9,123 nt of DNA from Kerstersia sp052103615 (GTDB lineage: Bacteria; Pseudomonadota; Gammaproteobacteria; Burkholderiales; Burkholderiaceae_B), in NCBI RefSeq assembly GCF_052103615.1, contig NZ_JBQEKA010000112.1:1-9123 (forward strand). Direction: 5' to 3'. Below, piece by piece: positions 1-9,123 of the stretch (the stretch's first letter is position 1; each line of letters begins with the position of its first letter). The notes beneath the pieces are model-generated. The model was not told where the DNA came from, ran no database searches, and saw only the letters and a program-made list of their open reading frames with translations. The translations under genes were made by a program, and so were the position numbers.

Positions 1-40
1 CATATATTTAGATTAAATTAATTTAATACAATATAAACAA
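1..40. other. AT-rich intergenic tail with 16-bp palindrome
   Basis: Only 4 of these 40 bases are G or C, against a clearly GC-rich remainder. Positions 12-27 read ATTAAATTAATTTAAT, a perfect 16-bp palindrome. The right end (31-40) is the T-rich tail of the terminator that follows DoxX. No coding sequence is visible. Promoter-like hexamers occur on both strands but are expected by chance at this composition. The region may be the 5' region of a gene beyond the left edge. Confidence 0.5.
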
Positions 41-70
41 AGAACGGGCCTGCATAAGCAGGCCCGTTCT
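31..70 (-). terminator. Intrinsic terminator after the DoxX gene
   Basis: Read on the minus strand, a perfect 13-bp stem (AGAACGGGCCTGC at 70-58 pairing with 53-41) closes a four-base TTAT loop and is followed at once by a T-rich tail, TTGTTTATAT. It lies 21 bases past the DoxX stop codon. There is no T-tract on the plus-strand side, so it acts leftward only. It probably ends the dioxygenase-DoxX transcript. Confidence 0.93.
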
Positions 71-91
71 CAACATCACCCTAACAGGTGC

Positions 92-511
92 TTAATCGCG
101 CGACCGCTTGAGCGCGCAGGCGCCATCTCCCAACAAAGCCAGAGCCGCAGCAGCGACCGCCAGAAACACCGGATATTCCCAGCCGCCATTCGGATTGGAA
201 AAACTCCAGCCATTGCTGAAATGCACCGTCGCTGCGGCCAGCAGCTGCACTGCCGCCACGGCTGCCACCCAGCGCGGGAAGATGCCCAGAATCAGCGCCA
301 CGCCCCCGAGCAGCTCAAAGGCGGTCACCGGGTAGGCCATCCAGCCCGGGAAACCGACGGATTCGAAGAAACCCGCCGTTCCCGGCAAGGTGAAAACCAG
401 CAGCTTGGTCAGGCCGTGGGCCAGATACATGATGCCTAGCGCCAAACGCAGCAACAGCGCCGCGTAAGGGGCGGTATTGATGGCAACAGCCCTCTGTTGA
501 TGATCGTTCAT
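92..511 (-). CDS. DoxX family inner-membrane protein
   Basis: A 139-residue hydrophobic protein of the DoxX/DoxD-like family (Pfam DoxX type). Four membrane segments are visible at about residues 15-38, 58-78, 80-97 and 112-128. The first has the typical family look, with LRLALGIMYLAHGLTKL at residues 21-37, and a glycine/proline-rich turn follows (FESVGFPGW). Length is normal for the family. The ATG at 511 is preceded by AAGGA at 525-521 with a 9-base gap, which supports this start. It lies 116 bases downstream of the dioxygenase gene in the same direction and ends before a strong terminator, so the two are probably co-transcribed. DoxX proteins have been linked to thiosulfate oxidation in archaea and to redox balance or detoxification in bacteria, but many are uncharacterised, so no specific reaction is claimed. 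The family call is firm and the function is open. Confidence 0.9.
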   Translation of the reverse strand: MNDHQQRAVAINTAPYAALLLRLALGIMYLAHGLTKLLVFTLPGTAGFFESVGFPGWMAYPVTAFELLGGVALILGIFPRWVAAVAAVQLLAAATVHFSNGWSFSNPNGGWEYPVFLAVAAAALALLGDGACALKRSRD

Positions 512-627
512 GATGTGTGTTCCTTGAATTGAGAGAGATCCAGCCCATGGCCGGCAAGCTGGCGGCGCATCCCGCCGCAGCGCGCCTGGCCGCCACGCAC
601 GACTAACTTGAAAAAAACCTGCCTGCT
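512..627 (-). other. Dioxygenase-DoxX intergenic gap
   Basis: A 116-base gap without an ORF I can support. Just past the dioxygenase stop is a run of seven T (minus strand, 617-611), but no stem abuts it. A weak 6-bp stem (GCGGCG/CGCCGC) lies within the gap. The DoxX Shine-Dalgarno AAGGA is at 525-521. I see no convincing promoter, so DoxX is most simply read from the dioxygenase transcript. Confidence 0.5.
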
Positions 628-1449
628 TTACTGCGCGCCCGGCTGCGCCGGCGCCCCCCAGGCATATGACTCCATCGCCAGCACGCCATACGTTACACCG
701 CCATCGAAGACTTGCACCGTTTCATCCGCCTCTGCCGCGCCGGCGGCAATCAGCAAAGGCAAAAAATGCTCTTCGGTAGGATGGGCCCGCACGGCTTGCG
801 GCGCCAAACGGCGATAGTCCGCCAGCCGCTGCCAATCCTGCGCCTGCACGGCATCCCTGACCCAGCGCGTAAACGCCACGGCATAATCCTCGGCCTCGCC
901 CGTGCCCGAGGCCCCCGCCTCGCGGCTGATTTCATACAGATTATGGGTCAGACTGCCCGAGGCCAGAATCAAGACGTTTTCGTCACGCAACGGACGCAAA
1001 GCCCGGCCCAGCGCCAAGGCCGCATGCGTATCCAAAGGATAAGGCAGGGCAAGCTGAAACACCGGCACATCGGCATCAGGGTAGAGGTAGCGCAAAGGCA
1101 CCCAGGCGCCATGATCCAGGCCGCGCGTGTCGTCCAGGCCGGCTGCGATACCGGCCTGCTGCAAGCGCTGCACGATACGCGCCGCCAAGGCGGGCTCCCC
1201 CTGGGCCGGGTATTGCAAGGTGTATAGCTCCGCCGGAAAACCGCCGAAATCATGAATGGTTTCCTGCTCTGCGGCGGCGCTGACCAAGGCGCCGCCACGC
1301 GTCATCCAGTGCGGCGAAATCACGACAATAGCGGACGGACGGGCCAGCGCGGCGCCCAAGGCACGCAACTGCGGGCCGGCCAGACCAGGCTCCACAGCGA
1401 ATGTCGGGGACCCATGGGAAACAAACAACACGGCTTGTTTGGCAGACAT
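628..1449 (-). CDS. DODA-type extradiol aromatic ring-opening dioxygenase (YgiD-like)
   Basis: A 273-residue cytosolic class III extradiol dioxygenase of the LigB superfamily, DODA/YgiD branch. Characterised members use a metal ion to open catechol rings such as L-DOPA. Metal-site histidines can be placed by comparison with E. coli YgiD: His12 in the N-terminal SHGSP motif, His47 in SPHW, His169 in LTHNL and His228 in EEHFLPL. The conserved LDHGAWVPL motif around His113 is a further active-site element. The C-terminal YGVLAMESYAW segment is also typical. Length is normal (YgiD is about 270). The ATG at 1449 has a strong AAAGGAG at 1462-1456 with a 6-base gap. DoxX follows in the same direction. 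Upstream are a candidate promoter, a leader hairpin and a 19-bp dyad, so it may be separately regulated. The enzyme family is clear, but DOPA is not shown to be the natural substrate. Confidence 0.93.
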   Translation of the reverse strand: MSAKQAVLFVSHGSPTFAVEPGLAGPQLRALGAALARPSAIVVISPHWMTRGGALVSAAAEQETIHDFGGFPAELYTLQYPAQGEPALAARIVQRLQQAGIAAGLDDTRGLDHGAWVPLRYLYPDADVPVFQLALPYPLDTHAALALGRALRPLRDENVLILASGSLTHNLYEISREAGASGTGEAEDYAVAFTRWVRDAVQAQDWQRLADYRRLAPQAVRAHPTEEHFLPLLIAAGAAEADETVQVFDGGVTYGVLAMESYAWGAPAQPGAQ

Positions 1450-1523
1450 GCTTCACTCCTTTATCAAGCTGGCTGCCCGGCTGCCATCCAGAGAATGAAT
1501 GCGGCATGCCGGCCAGGCCAGTG

Positions 1524-1548
1524 AAAACCGCCGATGAAGACACCGGCG
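1524..1548 (-). other. Leader hairpin with short U-tract
   Basis: On the minus strand CGCCGGTG-TCTT-CATCGGCG (1548-1529) forms an 8-bp stem including one G-U pair with a four-base loop, followed by G and then TTTT (1527-1524). It lies about 75 bases before the dioxygenase start. The U-tract is short, so it would be a weak terminator or attenuator at best, or simply a leader stem. This is a reading of the sequence only. Confidence 0.35.
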
Positions 1549-1595
1549 CCCTGCGCGGATGAAACTGAGATCCCAACGCAGGACCAATGAAGTGA

Positions 1596-1624
1596 ATTGT
1601 AGAGAGAATGAATCAGGCAATAAA
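1596..1624 (-). promoter_or_regulatory. Candidate sigma-70 promoter for the dioxygenase
   Basis: On the minus strand TACAAT (1601-1596) matches the -10 consensus at 5 of 6 positions. TTTATT (1624-1619) matches the -35 at 3 of 6, with a 17-base spacer. The predicted start near 1589 would give a leader of about 140 bases. The weak -35 box would fit a promoter that needs an activator. This is a manual match in a locally AT-rich stretch, so a chance hit is possible. Confidence 0.35.
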
Positions 1625-1644
1625 TATGCCGCAAAACAATTCAA

Positions 1645-1663
1645 TGTCTCTATTTTAGAGACA
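1645..1663. repeat. Perfect 8-3-8 inverted repeat, possible operator
   Basis: TGTCTCTA (1645-1652), a TTT centre, then TAGAGACA (1656-1663) form an exact inverted repeat in the gap between the acetyltransferase and the dioxygenase. Its centre (1654) lies about 65 bases upstream of the start predicted from the candidate promoter, the usual position of a LysR-type activator recognition site, though it lacks the textbook T-N11-A spacing at its centre. As RNA it could also form a hairpin, but the following minus-strand TTGAATTGTTTT is a poor U-tract. The repeat itself is certain. The regulatory role is inferred. Confidence 0.5.
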
Positions 1664-1699
1664 ATAAAATGCCTATTCGCGGGCTAAGGCCCCCGGCGT

Positions 1700-2212
1700 C
1701 TAAAGGGCCTGGGTCATCCAGCTGGCACCAGCGCCATAGCCCGCCAGCTTGGCTTCCACCGTGCTGCCAGGCTGAACCTGCACCGGTTCAAAGCCATGCC
1801 GCAACCAGTAGGCCCGAGCATGCCCCAGCGAGACCAGCGCGGCGCGCCGCATGCCAGCCAATTGCGCCCACTGCCTGCCAAATTTCAGCAATCCGCTGGC
1901 CACCCCGCGCCCTGCCATGTATGGCGCCACGGCGCAATCATGCAAAAACCAGGTATCGGCGGCGGGCGGCAAGCCTTCAAGCCTGGCATTGAGAGCGGGC
2001 GGCAGACCGGTATCCCAGGGATAGGAAATCAGATAGCCGCATACCTTGGCATTCTCGGCGCGCGCCACCCAGCAACTCGTTGCGGCCAGCGCCAGACGAT
2101 TGGTATAGAAAGCTTCATCTTCCAGAATATCGGCCTCATAGACCTGAGCCTGCAAGTCCAGCACGGCATCCAGATCTTCCAGACGCATCGTCTCGATATG
2201 AACCGGCGTCAT
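1700..2212 (-). CDS. GNAT family N-acetyltransferase
   Basis: A 170-residue single-domain protein with the GNAT fold pattern: an N-terminal strand (VHIETMRLEDLDAVLDLQ), an interaction-type strand with GYLISYPW at residues 59-66, then motif A. Motif A is HDCAVAPYMAGRGVASGLL at residues 91-109, whose AGRGVA loop matches the acetyl-CoA pyrophosphate-binding pattern except for Ala in place of the first Gln/Arg. Motif B follows, ending in ARAYWLRHGFEPV (132-144) near the C terminus. It should transfer acetyl from acetyl-CoA to an amine; the substrate cannot be read from the sequence. I chose the ATG at 2212 because GGAG lies 5 bases before it. A GTG 22 codons upstream (2278) is in frame but lies in a hairpin and would translate through the rpoC terminator. 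The gene follows rpoC directly and has no terminator of its own that I can support. Stop codon is TAG. Confidence 0.85.
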   Translation of the reverse strand: MTPVHIETMRLEDLDAVLDLQAQVYEADILEDEAFYTNRLALAATSCWVARAENAKVCGYLISYPWDTGLPPALNARLEGLPPAADTWFLHDCAVAPYMAGRGVASGLLKFGRQWAQLAGMRRAALVSLGHARAYWLRHGFEPVQVQPGSTVEAKLAGYGAGASWMTQAL

Positions 2213-2217
2213 GACAA

Positions 2218-2221
2218 CTCC
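2218..2221 (-). promoter_or_regulatory. Shine-Dalgarno of the acetyltransferase
   Basis: GGAG at 2221-2218 stands 5 bases before the ATG at 2212 and fixes the start there. Only two bases separate it from the last T of the rpoC terminator tract (2224). A transcript ending at the terminator therefore stops just short of this ribosome-binding site. Confidence 0.8.
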
Positions 2222-2223
2222 AT

Positions 2224-2263
2224 AAAAAAACAAACCCCCATGCCGCCCGAGGCAACATGGGGG
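2224..2263 (-). terminator. Intrinsic terminator of the rpoBC operon
   Basis: On the minus strand CCCCCATGTTGCC (2263-2251), loop TCG, then GGCGGCATGGGGG (2247-2235) form a 13-bp stem with two G-U pairs and a G-rich base. It is followed at once by TTTGTTTTTTT (2234-2224). It begins 44 bases after the rpoC stop. It has all the hallmarks of a strong factor-independent terminator and is one-directional, with no T-run on the plus-strand side. Confidence 0.95.
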
Positions 2264-2271
2264 AGTCAAGC

Positions 2272-2292
2272 CCGCCACGCAATGCGTGGCGG
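2272..2292. repeat. Hairpin between the rpoC stop and the terminator
   Basis: CCGCCACGC (2272-2280), a three-base AAT centre and GCGTGGCGG (2284-2292) form a perfect 9-bp stem. No T-run follows on either strand, so it is not itself a terminator. It may protect the 3' end of the rpoBC message or help release the transcript. It also encloses the upstream in-frame GTG of the acetyltransferase frame. Confidence 0.6.
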
Positions 2293-2307
2293 CAACTTGT
2301 ACGGGGA

Positions 2308-6557
<4,250 letters not shown>

Positions 6558-6558
<1 letters not shown>

Positions 6559-9123
6559 TAGTTACGCTCCAAATCCATGTCGATGGCCAGGGAACGAATT
6601 TCCTTGACCAGCACGTTGAACGACTCGGGCATGCCGGCGTCGATGGTGTGATCGCCCTTGACGATATTCTCGTAGATCTTGGTACGGCCGTTGATATCGT
6701 CGGACTTCACCGTCAGCATTTCCTGCAGGGTATAAGAGGCGCCGTAGGCTTCCAGCGCCCACACTTCCATCTCCCCGAAACGCTGGCCACCGAACTGCGC
6801 CTTACCGCCCAGCGGCTGCTGGGTCACCAGCGAGTACGGGCCGGTCGAACGTGCGTGCATCTTGTCATCGACCAAGTGATGCAGCTTCAGATAGTGCATG
6901 TAGCCGACGGTGACGGGGCGCTCGAAGGGCTCGCCGGTACGGCCGTCGATCAGCCAGGCTTGCGTGCGGCTGTCGGTCAGGCGCAGCTTCTCGGCGATCT
7001 CGTCCGGATAGGCCAGACGCAGCATCAGACCGATGTCTTCTTCACTGGCACCGTCGAACACCGGCGTTGCCAGGGGCACGCCGTTCTTCAGGTTCTGCGC
7101 CATGGTGACGATTTCATCGTCCGTCAGCGTATCCAGCGCTGCCGGCGTGCCGGAGCTGTTGTACACCTTCTCGAAGAAGCCGCGCAGCTTGGCCACTTCC
7201 ACCTTGCGCTCGTCTGCCAGCATCTCGGCCACACGGTAGCCCAGGCCCTTGGCAGCCCAGCCCAGGTGAACTTCCAGCACCTGGCCGACGTTCATCCGCG
7301 AAGGCACGCCCAGCGGGTTCAGCACGATGTCTGCCGGCGTGCCGTCAGCCATGTGAGGCATGTCTTCCACCGGCAGGATGCGGGACACCACACCCTTGTT
7401 ACCGTGACGGCCTGCCATCTTGTCGCCAGGCTGCAGACGACGCTTGACGGCCAGGTACACCTTGACCATCTTCAGCACGCCCGGAGGCAGCTCGTCGCCC
7501 TGCGTCAGCTTCTTGCGCTTCTCTTCGAAGGCCAGATCGAACTGGTGACGCTTTTGCTCCAGCGATTCCTTGGCTTGCTCCAGCACCAGCGCATGCTGCT
7601 CATCGGCCAGGCGGATATCGAACCACTGCCAGCGGTCGGTCAGGTCAGCCAGGTATTCCTTGCTCAGCACGGAACCCTTGGCCAGCTTGCGCGGGCCGCC
7701 GTTGACGGTCTTGCCGACCAGCAGTTTCTCGATACGATCAAAGGTATCGTTTTCGACAATACGCAGCTGGTCGTTCAGGTCCTGGCGATAACGGCGCAGT
7801 TCATCGTCGATGATGGACTGGGCGCGCTTGTCGCGCACAATGCCTTCACGCGTGAACACCTGCACGTCGATGACGGTGCCGACCATGCCCGAAGGCACGC
7901 GCAGCGAGGTGTCCTTCACGTCGGAAGCCTTCTCGCCGAAAATCGCGCGCAGCAGCTTTTCTTCCGGCGTCAGCTGGGTTTCGCCCTTAGGCGTCACCTT
8001 GCCAACCAGCACGTCATCCGCACGCACTTCAGCGCCGATGTGCACGATGCCGGAATCATCCAGGCGGTTCAGTTGCAGCTCAGGCAGGTTGCTGATGTCG
8101 CGCGTGATTTCTTCTGCGCCCAGCTTGGTATCGCGGGCCACCACCGTCAGTTCCTCGATGTGAACCGAGGTATAGCGGTCGTTCGCCACCACATTTTCGG
8201 AGATCAGAATCGAGTCTTCGAAGTTGTAGCCGTTCCAGGGCATGAACGCGATCAGCATGTTCTGGCCCAGCGCCAGTTCGCCCAGATCGGTCGAAGCGCC
8301 ATCGGCCAGCACGTCACCACGAGCCACCAGGTCACCACGGCGCACGATGGGGCGCTGGTTGATGTTGGTGTTCTGGTTGGAACGCGTGTACTTGATCAGG
8401 TTGTAGATATCGACGCCGACTTCGCCAGCGACGTTTTCTTCGTCATTGACGCGGATCACCACACGCTCGGCATCGACGTAATCGACGATACCGCCACGGC
8501 GGGCCTGCACGGTCGTGCCCGAGTCCACCGCAACGGTGCGCTCGATGCCGGTACCGACCAGCGGCTTTTCCGGACGCAGGCAGGGGACGGCCTGACGTTG
8601 CATGTTGGCGCCCATCAGTGCACGGTTGGCGTCATCGTGCTCCAGGAACGGAATCAGCGAAGCTGCCACGGACACGATCTGCGACGGCGCGACGTCCATG
8701 TAATGCACGTTGGCGCCCGACGTCATCATGGTTTCGCCATCTTCACGGCAGGCAACCAGATCATCGACAAAACGGTTTTCTTCGTCCAGACGCGCGTTGG
8801 CCTGGGCGATGACGTAACGGTTTTCCTCGATGGCCGACAGATAGTCGATCGTGTCGGACACCTTGCCGTCCTCGACCTTGCGATACGGCGTCTCCAGGAA
8901 GCCGTATTCGTTCAGGCGGGCATACAGCGCCATCGAGTTGATCAGACCGATGTTCGGGCCTTCAGGCGTTTCGATGGGACACACGCGGCCATAGTGGGTC
9001 GGGTGCACGTCACGCACTTCGAAGCCGGCGCGCTCGCGGGTCAGACCGCCCGGGCCCAGTGCGGAAACACGGCGTTTGTGCGTGATTTCCGACAGCGGGT
9101 TGGTCTGGTCCATAAACTGCGAC
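6558..9123 (-). CDS. rpoB: DNA-directed RNA polymerase subunit beta (5' end outside the window)
   Basis: The C-terminal 854 residues of the beta subunit. The reading frame runs off the right edge, and the first full codon (TCG, 9122-9120) is the equivalent of E. coli Ser512. An internal Met codon at 9113 is E. coli Met515 and not a start. Landmarks: part of rifampicin region I (SQFMDQTNPLSEITHKRR), PIETPEGPNIGLI, the WNGYNFEDSIL motif with the equivalents of Glu813 and Asp814 at exactly the E. coli distance, GDKMAGRHGNKG with the equivalents of Lys1065 and Lys1073, and DDKMHARSTGPYS with the equivalent of His1237. About 14 extra residues lie between Asp814 and Lys1065 and about 16 more before His1237, making the protein slightly longer than in E. 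coli. It forms the catalytic core with RpoC, whose gene overlaps its stop by one base. Confidence 0.99.
6567..6570 (-). promoter_or_regulatory. rpoC Shine-Dalgarno inside the end of rpoB
   Basis: GGAG at 6570-6567 lies 8 bases before the rpoC ATG and is part of the last codons of rpoB (Leu-Glu-Arg-Asn-stop). With the TAATG overlap it allows a terminating ribosome to restart directly on rpoC. Confidence 0.75.

Noticed and set aside
1..40. Promoter-like hexamers such as TTGTTT-17-TTTAAT on the minus strand
   Set aside because: They overlap the DoxX terminator tail in a stretch that is 90% A/T, where such matches arise by chance. No gene is visible to the left to support one.
611..640. Possible terminator right after the dioxygenase, from a run of seven T
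   Set aside because: No stem abuts the T-run. The nearest GC-rich pairing lies about 20 bases upstream in the coding end, too far for intrinsic termination.
712..1227. Plus-strand open frame of 171 codons opposite the dioxygenase
   Set aside because: The minus-strand frame has full enzyme motifs and a strong ribosome-binding site. This one is Arg/Gln-rich with no domain and is a composition shadow.
1687..1710. AGGCCC/GGGCCT stem spanning the acetyltransferase stop as a terminator
   Set aside because: The stem is only 6 bp with a 12-base loop, and no T-tract follows on the minus strand.
2213..2278. 22-residue N-terminal extension of the acetyltransferase from a GTG at 2278
   Set aside because: It would be translated through the rpoC terminator hairpin and its U-tract. 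The extension does not look like GNAT sequence, and the ATG at 2212 has its own well-placed GGAG.
9111..9113. ATG at the right edge as the rpoB start codon
   Set aside because: The frame stays open upstream and encodes Ser-Gln-Phe before the Met, matching E. coli 512-515. It is an internal codon of a gene cut by the window edge.

Overview
The window is a core-genome segment of a GC-rich betaproteobacterium, most likely order Burkholderiales and family Alcaligenaceae (the Bordetella/Achromobacter neighbourhood). This is judged from the look of the RpoB and RpoC proteins and from general codon use; no database search was possible. All genes lie on the minus strand, so transcription runs from right to left.

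Right side (9123 to 2308): the end of the RNA polymerase operon. rpoB enters the window already at the codon equivalent to E. coli Ser512, inside the rifampicin-resistance region, and runs to its stop. rpoC follows with a one-base TAATG stop/start overlap and is complete at 1416 residues. All catalytic, zinc-binding and trigger-loop residues are intact. Shortly after rpoC is a textbook intrinsic terminator (2224-2263).

Middle (2212 to 1700): a 170-residue GNAT-family acetyltransferase. Its Shine-Dalgarno begins two bases after the U-tract of the rpoC terminator. It therefore has no room for a promoter after the terminator, and its expression probably depends on readthrough or on a promoter further upstream.

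Left side (1699 to 1): a 250-base intergenic region with a perfect 8-3-8 inverted repeat, a candidate promoter and a leader hairpin. It is followed by a class III extradiol ring-opening dioxygenase of the DODA/YgiD type, then a DoxX-family four-helix membrane protein, then a second clear intrinsic terminator (31-70). The dioxygenase and DoxX genes look like a small two-gene unit whose natural substrate is unknown. The last 40 bases are only about 10% GC and hold no gene.

I see no mobile element, CRISPR array, tRNA or rRNA, and nothing that amounts to a new defence or metabolic system. The points most worth a second look are the terminator-SD junction before the acetyltransferase, the inverted repeat upstream of the dioxygenase, a decayed 12-codon duplication in the RpoC tail, and substitutions at residues corresponding to both E. 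coli ppGpp-binding sites.
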